Shown: positions 54,290-62,263, counted from the first letter of the stretch. The stretch: DNA of 64,000 nt from UBA2336 sp965227265 (GCA_965227265.1 OZ245738.1:620001-684000), one strand, 5' to 3'. The notes: generated from the sequence alone by a model not told the origin. Translations and numbers: made by a program.

Positions 54290-55492
54290 ATGAAACTGCG
54301 CTCAAAGGAACCTTACTGGTTGTTAAAAAACGGATTGATCAATACGTATCCATCGTTACAAAAAAATATATCCTGCGATGTATTGGTTGTAGGAGGTGGA
54401 ATTACCGGAGCGTTGATGAGCTACCAGTTTTCTAAGGAAGGTTATAAAACCGTTCTTATTGACAAACGCGATGTTTCATTAGGTAGTACGAGTGCGAGTA
54501 CTTCTTTACTTCAATATGAGATTGACGAACCATTGTATTCACTAATTGACAAAGTAGGTGAAAATGCAGCAGTCGATACCTACCTGGAAGGTGTTAAGGT
54601 TATTGAGAGGCTTGGTAAAATCATTAAATCTCTAAAAGCAAATTGCGGTTTTGAGTTTAAAAAAAGTGTTTTTATCGCTCATTCACAAAAGGATGCAGCA
54701 TGGCTAGCTACAGAATTTGAACATCGGAAACGTGTTGGCCTGAGCGTTAAATGGCTTTCAAAAGCACAGCTGAAAAGAGATTATGGTGCGAAGGGTGAAG
54801 GTGCAATTTTGTCGGAGGCCGGTGCGAGTACCGATGTCTATCAGCTTGTTCATTGTTTATTGGACTTTTCATCCAAACATCAAGGCCTACAGGTTTATGA
54901 TCATACCGAATTATTGAAAGTACATTATGACAAAAATAAATGCTGGGTCGATGTTGAAGGTGGTTCAACAATAACAACAAAAAAAATTATCTACGCGACT
55001 GGTTATGAAACCCAGACTATGCTAAAAGATAAAATTGTCGACTTAATTAGCACGTACGCATTTGTGAGTGAGCCGCTCAAGGTTCCGCAACATATCAAGC
55101 GCACCATGTTTTGGGATACAGAAGATCCTTACTTGTATATGCGCTCTACAGATGATGGTCGCATTTTAGTAGGAGGAGAGGATGAACAATTTAAAAATCC
55201 CGAAAGACGGGATTTCCTTATTGAAAAGAAGCAAGAGAAGCTTCTGGAAAAGATTACTGAAAAATTTGATGGGTTAAAGATCATCCCAGATTATTCCTGG
55301 GCAGGTACCTTTGGGGTAACGAAAGATGCTTTACCCTACATCGGTGAGCATCCGGATTATCCAAACTCTTATTTCGTTTTAGCATTTGGTGGTAATGGAA
55401 TTACGTTTAGTGTTATGGGTATGCAGATACTATCCGATGCGATGCTAGGTAAGCATAATAAGTTTTTAGAATATTTCCGGTTTAAGCGTTAA
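54290..55492 (+). CDS. FAD-dependent oxidoreductase (DAO family)
   Basis: 400 residues. A DAO-type FAD-binding fold: 'CDVLVVGGGITGALMSYQFS' (GxGxxG), 'VLIDKRDVSLGSTSASTSLL' (residues about 58-77), and the C-terminal 'SWAGTFGVTKDALPYIG' with 'YFVLAFGGNGITFSVMGM'. It probably oxidises an amino acid or other amine. The 20-residue N-terminal extension (MKLRSKEPYWLLKNGLIN) is common in this family. It begins 10 bp after the T run of the OmpA terminator, and a 127-bp gap separates it from YciF. Confidence 0.85.
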   Translation: MKLRSKEPYWLLKNGLINTYPSLQKNISCDVLVVGGGITGALMSYQFSKEGYKTVLIDKRDVSLGSTSASTSLLQYEIDEPLYSLIDKVGENAAVDTYLEGVKVIERLGKIIKSLKANCGFEFKKSVFIAHSQKDAAWLATEFEHRKRVGLSVKWLSKAQLKRDYGAKGEGAILSEAGASTDVYQLVHCLLDFSSKHQGLQVYDHTELLKVHYDKNKCWVDVEGGSTITTKKIIYATGYETQTMLKDKIVDLISTYAFVSEPLKVPQHIKRTMFWDTEDPYLYMRSTDDGRILVGGEDEQFKNPERRDFLIEKKQEKLLEKITEKFDGLKIIPDYSWAGTFGVTKDALPYIGEHPDYPNSYFVLAFGGNGITFSVMGMQILSDAMLGKHNKFLEYFRFKR

Positions 55493-55619
55493 AGCGGGGA
55501 ACGCGTGGGTATTTTAGTACACAAGCATCCTTTGAAATTGCAAGAAAACGAGGCTTTTATAACGGTATCTGATTTGATTCAATTCTGTTAAAACAGATAA
55601 ACAAGACAAAAAAAATATT

Positions 55620-56207
55620 ATGAAAACTCAAACCAAGACCCCGGCTAAAAAAGCTGCTGCAAAAAAGACTGTGGTAAAGTCCACCCGGTCAGGAAGAATT
55701 GTTAAGTCTTCTAAAGAATCATTGGAAGATATATTTGAAGATATGCTGAAGGATATCTATTGGGCAGAGAATCATCTTTCAAAAGCTCTTCCTAAAATGG
55801 CAAAAGCATCTTTCAACGAAGATCTAAAAGAAGCTTTTGAAGGTCATTTAAAAGAAACTAAAGGTCAGATCGCTCGTCTTGAGCAATGCTTTTCGTTATT
55901 AGGTATGAAAGCGCAAGGAAAGAAATGTCCAGCGATGCAAGGTTTGGTAGAAGAAGGCCAGGAGGCAATTGATGATCACGAAGCAGGTCATGCACGCGAT
56001 GCGGCCTTGATCGGTTCAGCTCAAAAAGTTGAACATTATGAAATTTCTTCTTATGGAACGCTTCGCACTATGGCTACTGTACTTGGCAAAGTTCAATGCG
56101 CAGAGTTATTGGAAGCTAACAAAGATGAAGAAGCAGAAACAGATGAAAAGCTGACGCGCTTATCTGAAAAGATTAACAAACTGGCCAGCGCAGGCGACCA
56201 GGAATAG
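55620..56207 (+). CDS. YciE/YciF-type ferritin-like protein (DUF892) with basic N-terminal tail
   Basis: 195 residues. Residues 1-37 are a Lys/Ala/Thr-rich tail (TPAKKAAAKKTVVKSTRSGR), like a histone or AlgP tail. The remainder is a DUF892 four-helix bundle: 'LEDIFEDMLKDIYWAENHLS', 'EAFEGHLKETKGQIARLEQ', 'DAALIGSAQKVEHYEISSYG' and 'CAELLEANKDEEAETDEKL'. The Glu/His positions used for a di-iron site in YciF are present. It is probably a stress ferroxidase-like protein. A terminator follows at 56236. Confidence 0.88.
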   Translation: MKTQTKTPAKKAAAKKTVVKSTRSGRIVKSSKESLEDIFEDMLKDIYWAENHLSKALPKMAKASFNEDLKEAFEGHLKETKGQIARLEQCFSLLGMKAQGKKCPAMQGLVEEGQEAIDDHEAGHARDAALIGSAQKVEHYEISSYGTLRTMATVLGKVQCAELLEANKDEEAETDEKLTRLSEKINKLASAGDQE

Positions 56208-56235
56208 TAAATCAGCCGAACAAACAACCACGTGA

Positions 56236-56266
56236 AAAAGCTATCGAAACCCGATAGCTTTTTTAT
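56236..56266 (+). terminator. terminator after the YciF gene
   Basis: AAAAGCTATCG (56236-56246) and CGATAGCTTTT (56252-56262) with a 5-nt loop, then TTTTA. Confidence 0.85.
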
Positions 56267-56379
56267 TTGCGCTATCTACAGAACTGGGAATATAATTCCC
56301 CAATAATCTTCAAATCAAGCTAATTTAAAGGGTTTTTTATGGCAGGAGATTTTCTATACATATATCAAAAACAAGTGTT

Positions 56380-56730
56380 ATGAAAACTATAACCAACACC
56401 CCGGAAACAATGTCAACGCTGTCGGCACGTACGAACCAGGCTGTCATTGATGGATATACCGAAAGCTTCAAAGTGGAAGGAAAAGGTCTTACCGGATCTT
56501 CAACTTCTGATCAAAAGTTCTACGGACCCTCTGAAGTAAAGATTGAAAATTTCTATCGGTTCGAAGGTTATTCAGATCCAAACGACAATGCAATTTTATA
56601 CTTGCTCGAAACTCACGATGGCCGTAAAGGAACATTGATTGATGCCTACGGAGCATATTCTGATATTAAGCTATCCGAATTTGTTAAAGCAGTAGAAGAA
56701 ATTCAGAAGAAAGACAAAACACGCGTATAA
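56380..56730 (+). CDS. 116-residue small conserved protein of Bacteroidota
   Basis: 116 residues. The middle shows 'FYGPSEVKIENFYRFEGYSD' then 'PNDNAILYLLETHDGRKGTL' and 'IDAYGAYSDIKLSEF'. Small proteins of this pattern are common in Bacteroidota and are sometimes labelled phosphoribosylpyrophosphate synthetase, but this one is far too short for that enzyme. Function unknown. Motif-like sequence (AGGAGATTTTCTATACA, 56344-56360) lies 20 bp before the ATG, but matches the 17-bp motif poorly. Confidence 0.7.
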   Translation: MKTITNTPETMSTLSARTNQAVIDGYTESFKVEGKGLTGSSTSDQKFYGPSEVKIENFYRFEGYSDPNDNAILYLLETHDGRKGTLIDAYGAYSDIKLSEFVKAVEEIQKKDKTRV

Positions 56731-56751
56731 TAAATTTTAATCTGTAGGGTT

Positions 56752-56940
56752 ATGAGCCGGTTTTTGAGGAGCAGAATGTCAGAGTTGAGAAGAGTTAAAA
56801 CTGAACCGCTGTGGTTAAGTGTTACAAATATGGGATATGGATACGTGAACAATGATTGGCTCCTTATTCTCCGCTCGTTTTATATGATTATGCTTGCTAT
56901 TGGATTGCTTGGCATCCACTCTGTAAGCATAAATTCTTAA
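56752..56940 (+). CDS. 62-residue putative small membrane protein
   Basis: 62 residues, start ATG 56752, 21 bp after the previous gene and 6 bp before topoisomerase IB. It has a basic start (MSRFLRSRMSELRRVK) and a hydrophobic C-terminal segment (LLILRSFYMIMLAIGLLGI). It is in a good position to be translated, but has no family signature. Confidence 0.35.
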   Translation: MSRFLRSRMSELRRVKTEPLWLSVTNMGYGYVNNDWLLILRSFYMIMLAIGLLGIHSVSINS

Positions 56941-56946
56941 ACTGAT

Positions 56947-58026
56947 ATGCAAGCTGTGGCTGTGTCGCGTGTAGCATCTTCCCGTCTGCACCGTGACTAT
57001 AAGTACACGGCTAAAGTCGCAAGTCTTCAATATGTTTCAGACTCCACGCCTGGAATTTTGCGCATAAAAAAAGGAAGTGGTTTTTCATATCGGTTAGCTA
57101 CCGGTCAAACCGTAAGGAATAAAGAAGTTCTTAACCGCATCAAAAGATTAGTGATTCCTCCTGCATGGACGGATGTATGGATCTCTGATAAAGAGAATGG
57201 CCACATTCAGGCAACCGGATTTGATCTGAGACATCGCAAACAGTACAAGTATCATACGCAATGGAGTGAAGTCAGAAACCAAACCAAGTTCCATGGATTG
57301 ATCGAGTTCGGAAAATGCCTGCCAGCCCTTCGTAAAAAGCTTGAAATTGATCTTGCATCTGCAGCGCTCACAAAAGATAAGGTGCTAGCAACTATTGTTA
57401 GTCTAATGGAGAAGACATTTATCCGCGTAGGTAACAGTGAATACGAAAAACTTTACGGATCGTACGGACTCACAACATTGAAAGATGGTCATGTAAAAAT
57501 TAACGGAGGCACCATTGACTTCTCTTTCAAAGGAAAGAAAGGAATTCATCATGCTATAACGTTAAAGAATAAACGTCTGGCAAAAATTGTTAAAGCTTGT
57601 CGGGATATTCCTGGAAAAGAGTTATTTCAATATGTTAACGAAGAAGGCATCCGGAGTTCAGTTGATTCCGGAATGGTTAACAATTATATTAAAGAGGCGA
57701 CTGGAAAGGAATTCACAGCTAAAGATTTTAGAACTTGGGCGGGATCGCTTACCATTCTTTCATGCTTTAAAAATTTAGGCACGTGTGAAGATGAGGCTCA
57801 TATCAAAAAAAATGTTGTCAGCGCGATTGATGAAGTAAGCCTGAAACTGGGTAATACCCGTGCCGTTTGCCGTAAGTATTACGTTCATCCCGGTATTGTA
57901 AAGCTTTACGAAGAACAAAGCCTGAATCGATATCTAAAAGATATTGAAGCAAGTGATGATGCTGAAGAAACCAGTGAGTTGACTTCGGACGAAAAGGTGC
58001 TGATACGTATCCTTAAAAAACTTTAA
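56947..58026 (+). CDS. type IB DNA topoisomerase (poxvirus-like)
   Basis: 359 residues. The catalytic tyrosine is probably Y312 in CRKYYVHPGI, at the standard place near the C-terminus. Other conserved parts are 'RIKRLVIPPAWTDVWI' (residues about 60-75), 'DLRHRKQYKYHTQW', 'EKTFIRVGNSEYEKLYGSYG' and the Arg of 'KDFRTWAGSL'. It relaxes supercoils by making a 3'-phosphotyrosyl nick and needs no ATP. The length is normal for bacterial type IB enzymes, which are accessory in bacteria and often sit with stress genes. The Fet4-like gene starts 9 bp downstream. Confidence 0.92.
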   Translation: MQAVAVSRVASSRLHRDYKYTAKVASLQYVSDSTPGILRIKKGSGFSYRLATGQTVRNKEVLNRIKRLVIPPAWTDVWISDKENGHIQATGFDLRHRKQYKYHTQWSEVRNQTKFHGLIEFGKCLPALRKKLEIDLASAALTKDKVLATIVSLMEKTFIRVGNSEYEKLYGSYGLTTLKDGHVKINGGTIDFSFKGKKGIHHAITLKNKRLAKIVKACRDIPGKELFQYVNEEGIRSSVDSGMVNNYIKEATGKEFTAKDFRTWAGSLTILSCFKNLGTCEDEAHIKKNVVSAIDEVSLKLGNTRAVCRKYYVHPGIVKLYEEQSLNRYLKDIEASDDAEETSELTSDEKVLIRILKKL

Positions 58027-58035
58027 CCCATTCGT

Positions 58036-58497
58036 ATGACGAAGAAAAAGGAGAAATGTTCACCGATGGGCAGGGTTTTTAATACAATATCCAATACGGT
58101 TACCAAGGCTGCGGGCAAGCCGATAACATCGATCGTGGCGATGGGCGCAATCATCACTTGGGCGTTGTTGGGACCTGTTTTTGATTATTCCGATACCTGG
58201 CAGCTTTTTATCAATACAGGAACAACCATCATTACTTTCCTGATGGTTTTTGTTATTCAGCAATCTCAAAATAAAGATACCGTTGCCATCCACCTTAAGC
58301 TCAACGAGCTGATCGCTTCCGAGCGACATGCCAGCAACCGATTGATTGATATTGAAGACCTCACGGAAGAAGAGCTGGAAGTTTTAAAGAAATTCTATGT
58401 CAAGCTATCGAAACTTGCGCTCAAGGATAATGACCTCCATAGCTCACATTCCATTGACGAAGCGGAAGAGATAAGCAAAAAAAAGAAGGCCGTTTAG
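58036..58497 (+). CDS. low-affinity iron permease (Fet4-like) family protein
   Basis: 153 residues with two helices: 'IVAMGAIITWALLGPVF' and 'TGTTIITFLMVFVIQQSQNK' followed by 'DTVAIHLKLNELIAS'. The 'FVIQQSQNKDTVAIHLKLNE' signature is typical of PF04120. The acidic 'LTEEELEVLKKFY' end is common. Bacterial members are half the length of yeast Fet4 and their transport role is not proven. It is linked to topoisomerase IB by 9 bp. The last codons form one arm of a terminator. Confidence 0.87.
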   Translation: MTKKKEKCSPMGRVFNTISNTVTKAAGKPITSIVAMGAIITWALLGPVFDYSDTWQLFINTGTTIITFLMVFVIQQSQNKDTVAIHLKLNELIASERHASNRLIDIEDLTEEELEVLKKFYVKLSKLALKDNDLHSSHSIDEAEEISKKKKAV

Positions 58498-58505
58498 CCT
58501 TCTTT
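58482..58505. terminator. bidirectional terminator at the end of the Fet4-like gene
   Basis: AAAGAAGGC (58482-58490) pairs with GCCTTCTTT (58497-58505). On the minus strand a run of T (from the A run before the stem) follows, so it serves the gene at 58527 as well. It overlaps the Fet4-like gene's stop codon and last codons. Confidence 0.75.
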
Positions 58506-58526
58506 AATTTTATAGATTTTAAAATC

Positions 58527-58901
58527 TTACTCTTCCTTTCGCACGGCTGTAATTTTAACTATCGGCTGTTTACCCTTTTTATTGTCAACACTTGTAAGAT
58601 AGAGTATGTTGTTCTTGATAGTGGCTGTCCACTCGGTGACTGATTTATTTACATTTTCAATTTGAATAGAGGAAGTTGTTTCATTGGTGGTATACAAAGC
58701 ATGCGTTGCTCCAAAGTGATTTCCTGAGCTTACAAATTTGCCATCTTCACTAAAGAATAATGTACCTGCTTTCAGATTGTTTTTTTCATTGGTTGTCATT
58801 TTAGTAACGGTCCAATGTCCTTTTAATGAATCGAGGAGGGTTTGCGAAAATGCTGTTTGTAAGCTTACAAGCAACACCGCAGTTATGATTAAACGTTTCA
58901 T
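58527..58901 (-). CDS. exported lipocalin-like protein
   Basis: 124 residues from MKRLIITAVLLVSLQTAFSQ, a signal peptide cleaved after FSQ or so; a longer frame to 58943 adds an unlikely start. The mature part begins TLLDSLKGHWTVTKM and continues in strands (GTLFFSEDGKFVSSGNHFGA, WTATIKNNILYLTSVDNKKG). This 'GHWxVxK' start is typical of small lipocalin-like domain proteins. No ligand can be deduced. The downstream terminator is shared with the convergent Fet4-like gene. Confidence 0.65.
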   Translation of the reverse strand: MKRLIITAVLLVSLQTAFSQTLLDSLKGHWTVTKMTTNEKNNLKAGTLFFSEDGKFVSSGNHFGATHALYTTNETTSSIQIENVNKSVTEWTATIKNNILYLTSVDNKKGKQPIVKITAVRKEE

Positions 58902-58982
58902 AATGTTGTTATTTTTAATGATGTATTGAAAACTTTGTGCCATCGGAAAAAGTCTGTTTTTAATGCCGGAATCCTTATAAAA

Positions 58983-58999
58983 GGGGAGAACTTTCTACA
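58983..58999 (+). promoter_or_regulatory. GGGGA-N5-TTCTACA motif, copy 5
   Basis: GGGGAGAACTTTCTACA, an exact match, 87 bp before GTG 59086 of the cardiolipin synthase gene. Confidence 0.75.
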
Positions 59000-59003
59000 G
59001 TTT

Positions 59004-59040
59004 CCGGGATTTAATTAACAAGAGTTTAACCCGGGTTTTT
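59004..59040 (+). promoter_or_regulatory. attenuator-like hairpin in the cardiolipin synthase leader
   Basis: CCGGG-AT-TTAA (59004-59014) pairs with TTAA-CCCGG (59026-59034); the run GTTTTT (59035-59040) follows. It sits between motif copy 5 and the GTG start. Confidence 0.5.
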
Positions 59041-59085
59041 ATCCATTAAATCTTCGAAAATGATTCGTTTCCGTTATCTTTTCGC

Positions 59086-60231
59086 GTGCTTAACAGGAAT
59101 CATACACAAAATACTTCAGGTAACGAGGCTGAACTCCTTAAAGGCGGAAAAGATTATTTTTCATTACTGAAGAAATTGATCGATGAAGCCGAGCATCTTA
59201 TTCATCTTCAGTTTTACATTTTCGATCCTGATGAAACAGGTAAAGTCATTGGTAAGGCATTGCTCGCTGCTGCACAACGTGGAGTAAAAATTTATATTCT
59301 ACTGGATGCCTACGGTTCCCAAAAGCTTTCAAAAAACTTTATTAATCGCTGGAAAGATGCAGGTATCCATTTCAGATGGTTTCAGCCGTTTTTTAGGAGT
59401 GATAAATTTTACCTCGGCAGAAGGCTACACCATAAAATTGTTGTGGTTGACAGCTTTCACAGTCTGGTTAGCGGATTGAACATCAGCGACCGCTATAACG
59501 ATATGCCGGAAGCTAAAGCCTGGCTCGACTGGGCTATATATTCCAAAGGAGACGTTTCACTACAACTGGAAGATGTTTGCCGAAAGCGAATGAAGCTTCG
59601 GCTTCCAAAAAATAAAGTAAACCATACTGTTAAAAAAAGCGAGTGTGAGATTGGGGTTCGGATTAACGATTGGGTTGGAAGGCGACAGGAAATTACCCGA
59701 ACGTATCTTAGAATGCTCCAGGAATCCCGCGATCAGGTAATTATTATGACTCCGTATTTCATGCCGGGTAATCAATTCAGAAGAAGTCTAAAGGCTGCCG
59801 CGAAAAGAGGCGTAAAAGTTCAAATGATCCTATCAGGGGATTCAGATGTGCCGATAGCGAAATATGCCGAACGCTATATGTATGATTGGTTGTTCAGAAA
59901 TAAGATTGAGGTCTGGGAATATCAAAAGAATGTGCTTCACGGAAAGATTGCTACGGCTGATAAAAAATGGGCAACCGTTGGATCGTATAATGTGAATAAC
60001 TTAAGTGCGTATGCAAGTATTGAGCTTAACCTTGAAATAATTGATCATGATTTAGTTGGTGATATTGAAAAGCAGCTGCACAAGATTATGAAAGAAGATT
60101 GTCATCAGATCACCAAAACCGAGTACGAAAAACAGGTGAATGTGTTCAAGCGTTTCGCTCAGGCGACCGCTTATAATTTCTTTCGGTTTATGCTTTTTGT
60201 GTTCACCATGCGGATTCGTCATCCGGAGTAA
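59086..60231 (+). CDS. cls: phospholipase D-type cardiolipin synthase
   Basis: 381 residues with the two HxKx4D motifs of the PLD superfamily: H115-K117-D122 (HHKIVVVD) and H285-K287-D292 (HGKIATAD), followed by 'GSYNVNNLSAYASIELNLEI'. This is the layout of ClsB-type cardiolipin synthases, which condense two phosphatidylglycerols (or PE and PG). No transmembrane N-terminal region is present, unlike ClsA, apart from a hydrophobic C-terminal segment (FFRFMLFVFTMRIRH). GTG 59086 is chosen because no in-frame ATG lies nearby; motif copy 5 is 87 bp upstream. Confidence 0.88.
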   Translation: MLNRNHTQNTSGNEAELLKGGKDYFSLLKKLIDEAEHLIHLQFYIFDPDETGKVIGKALLAAAQRGVKIYILLDAYGSQKLSKNFINRWKDAGIHFRWFQPFFRSDKFYLGRRLHHKIVVVDSFHSLVSGLNISDRYNDMPEAKAWLDWAIYSKGDVSLQLEDVCRKRMKLRLPKNKVNHTVKKSECEIGVRINDWVGRRQEITRTYLRMLQESRDQVIIMTPYFMPGNQFRRSLKAAAKRGVKVQMILSGDSDVPIAKYAERYMYDWLFRNKIEVWEYQKNVLHGKIATADKKWATVGSYNVNNLSAYASIELNLEIIDHDLVGDIEKQLHKIMKEDCHQITKTEYEKQVNVFKRFAQATAYNFFRFMLFVFTMRIRHPE

Positions 60232-60235
60232 GTTG

Positions 60236-60275
60236 TCAGTTAATAGTTATCCGTTACTTAATAACTATTAACTGA
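60236..60275. repeat. 15-bp inverted repeat between convergent genes
   Basis: TCAGTTAATAGTTAT at 60236-60250 and ATAACTATTAACTGA at 60261-60275, exact complements, with a 10-nt loop. It lies in the 54-bp gap between the converging cardiolipin synthase and YdjM-like genes and could form a bidirectional stop structure, though no T run follows. Confidence 0.7.
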
Positions 60276-60285
60276 TAACGATTAA

Positions 60286-61299
60286 CTAATTTCCTTTTAT
60301 CCTTTCCCAAAAAGATCCTAATGTCTTCTTGTTCCAACCGGTAAATCTTCCACGCTGAACAACCAGCAGATTCATATCAGGTTTCTCTAAAAAGAAATAA
60401 AACACAAACCGGGATCGAGGTGTATCCCAACCGGCAATCTGTCCAAAGCGAAGATCATTCAGCACAACAGTCTCTTCTACTTTCTCAATTGTGTAATAAC
60501 CTTGTGAAAATCGTTTAAGCAACATGACTTCATCCTGATTGCTTACGCCTTTCAATAAATCATTGTTTTGTGGATAGTATTCCAAATGAATGTTTGTATC
60601 GCTGTCAAAGATTGAGCTGTAACCAATATAAAACCCTGAATCAGTTTCAGCCACAACATACCAGAGCATGTTGTTCAGTGGAGTAGGAGCGGTGAAGTAA
60701 TTTTTGGGTTTGAATCCGGTTTGCGCGAACGTTTTTTGTGCCCGGTTGTCAATAACTGATTTGTTGATCAGGCAAACGCTCATATAACAAGCGCTAATAA
60801 TCAATGTAATAACAGCAATCTTCAGGCGTTTTGGATTTGATCGCTTCAGGATAATTAAAATGATCATTGCAATTAATGACCAAATCGTAAAGAACGGATC
60901 CGCTACGAAGATTACATTAAAAGAAATCCGGGCGTTGGTGAAAGGCTCAAATAATCCGGTCCCGTACGAGTTAAGCGAATCCAGCGTAAAGTGCATCAGG
61001 ATTTCTGCGCTCAGGAAAATCATCCAGTGTTTTACGGTAAAGTCCTCATCACCCTGAATGAACCGTTTTAGCAGATAGGCTAATCCTATAGTTGCGAGGA
61101 TTCCGAATAAAAATGAATGTGTTATTCCGCGATGCGCGAGTAAGTCTTCAACCGGGCTGTTAAAAAATCCTAGTACAAAGTCAATGTCCGGCAAGCTTTG
61201 CGCTGCTGCGCCAATCACCATCGCTTTCTTACCCAGCGACTTGCCAGCAATGGCTTCTCCGATAACGGCTCCTAGGACGATGTGTGTTAGTGAATCCAT
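60286..61299 (-). CDS. YdjM-like membrane-bound metal-dependent hydrolase
   Basis: 337 residues. It begins MDSLTHIVLGAVIGEAIAGK and has 'SLPDIDFVLGFF' and 'LLAHRGITHSFLFGI' with the conserved His and Asp residues of the YdjM family (PF04307). About five helices follow to residue 180. The C-terminal 140 residues are soluble (GYSSIFDSDTNIHLEYYPQN, DLRFGQIAGWDTPRSRFVF). The family is annotated as a membrane-bound hydrolase, but no substrate is known. The gene is followed by the 60236 inverted repeat. Confidence 0.88.
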   Translation of the reverse strand: MDSLTHIVLGAVIGEAIAGKSLGKKAMVIGAAAQSLPDIDFVLGFFNSPVEDLLAHRGITHSFLFGILATIGLAYLLKRFIQGDEDFTVKHWMIFLSAEILMHFTLDSLNSYGTGLFEPFTNARISFNVIFVADPFFTIWSLIAMIILIILKRSNPKRLKIAVITLIISACYMSVCLINKSVIDNRAQKTFAQTGFKPKNYFTAPTPLNNMLWYVVAETDSGFYIGYSSIFDSDTNIHLEYYPQNNDLLKGVSNQDEVMLLKRFSQGYYTIEKVEETVVLNDLRFGQIAGWDTPRSRFVFYFFLEKPDMNLLVVQRGRFTGWNKKTLGSFWERIKGN

Positions 61300-61379
61300 G
61301 TGCTAAAAATCAGGACTTATATAAACGGCAAGGTAAGCAGCCGTTATTCCCATAAAAAAAAGAAATTTCTGAATATTAT

Positions 61380-61396
61380 GTGGAGAATATTCTACA
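61380..61396 (+). promoter_or_regulatory. GGGGA-N5-TTCTACA motif, one mismatch (copy 6)
   Basis: GTGGAGAATATTCTACA, one mismatch, 112 bp before ATG 61508 of mlaE. The leader also contains the hairpin TGATCCT (61437-61443) / AGGATCA (61457-61463), followed by TCGTTTT. Confidence 0.55.
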
Positions 61397-61507
61397 CTAC
61401 TATCATAATAAATTTTACTTTTACCGGCTTTTAACTTGATCCTCAGACAATATGGAAGGATCATCGTTTTGGCACAATTTCTATTATGCTCATGCACGAC
61501 AGACTCC

Positions 61508-62263
61508 ATGAAGATTAGGAATATTTTACTCCGCGCGGCTGATATTTTTAAGTTTATTAAGAATTTCTTCAAGGAAGCGCTATACCCTCCGTACGAGACG
61601 AAAGAGATTTTAAACCAATGCTTTATCGTTGGTAATAAGTCGTTATTCCTGATTACGTTCACAGCATTTCTTGCCGGTATCGTGTTTACGAAACAATCCC
61701 GGCCTTCATTAGCATCGTTTGGCGCTGAATCTTGGTTGCCATCATTGGTGTCACAAGCTGTTGTGAGATCGCTTGGACCACTCATTACAGGTTTGATATG
61801 TGCTGGTAAGCTTGGTTCTAACATTGGCGCTGAGCTCGCAAGTATGCAAGTAACCGAACAGATTGATGCGATGGAAGTGTCTGGTACGCGGCCTTTCTCA
61901 TATTTAGTTGTTACGCGCGTGATTGCAACAACCTTAATGCTTCCGTTACTCGTAATCTTTGCCGATATCGTTGCGCTGTTAGGATCTTTTATGATGGTAA
62001 ACTCCATCAACAGTACAAGCTTCGCCTTGTATTGCAATGAGGCAGCCGCATCTATTTCGTATACGGATATCTGGTCTTCAATTACTAAATCGGCACTATT
62101 CGGATTTGCGATTGGAATTATCAGTTCTTATTCAGGCTATCATTCCGAGAAAGGAACCACGGGTGTTGGTAAGGCAGCGAACATTGCCGTTGTCATATCC
62201 ATGATGTTCATATTCATCATCGACTTGATTGTTCTTCAGGTTGTAAACTTATTCTTCCGATGA
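61508..62263 (+). CDS. mlaE: MlaE-family lipid ABC transporter permease
   Basis: 251 residues from MKIRNILLRAADIFKF; a longer frame to 61436 has an unlikely start. It carries about five helices and the MlaE signature: 'GLICAGKLGSNIGAELASMQ' then 'VTEQIDAMEVSGTRPFSYLV' and 'RVIATTLMLPLLVIFADIVA'. This is the inner-membrane permease of the Mla/MCE phospholipid transporter. Its stop overlaps the start of mlaF by 4 bp (ATGA). Motif copy 6 and a leader hairpin lie upstream. Confidence 0.93.
   Translation: MKIRNILLRAADIFKFIKNFFKEALYPPYETKEILNQCFIVGNKSLFLITFTAFLAGIVFTKQSRPSLASFGAESWLPSLVSQAVVRSLGPLITGLICAGKLGSNIGAELASMQVTEQIDAMEVSGTRPFSYLVVTRVIATTLMLPLLVIFADIVALLGSFMMVNSINSTSFALYCNEAAASISYTDIWSSITKSALFGFAIGIISSYSGYHSEKGTTGVGKAANIAVVISMMFIFIIDLIVLQVVNLFFR

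Noticed and set aside
56344..56360. AGGAGATTTTCTATACA as a further copy of the 17-bp motif
   Set aside because: It fails several of the fixed positions and lies only 20 bp from the start codon.
56380..56730. Phosphoribosylpyrophosphate synthetase
   Set aside because: Only 116 residues and none of the PRPP-binding motifs; the label belongs to a misannotated family.
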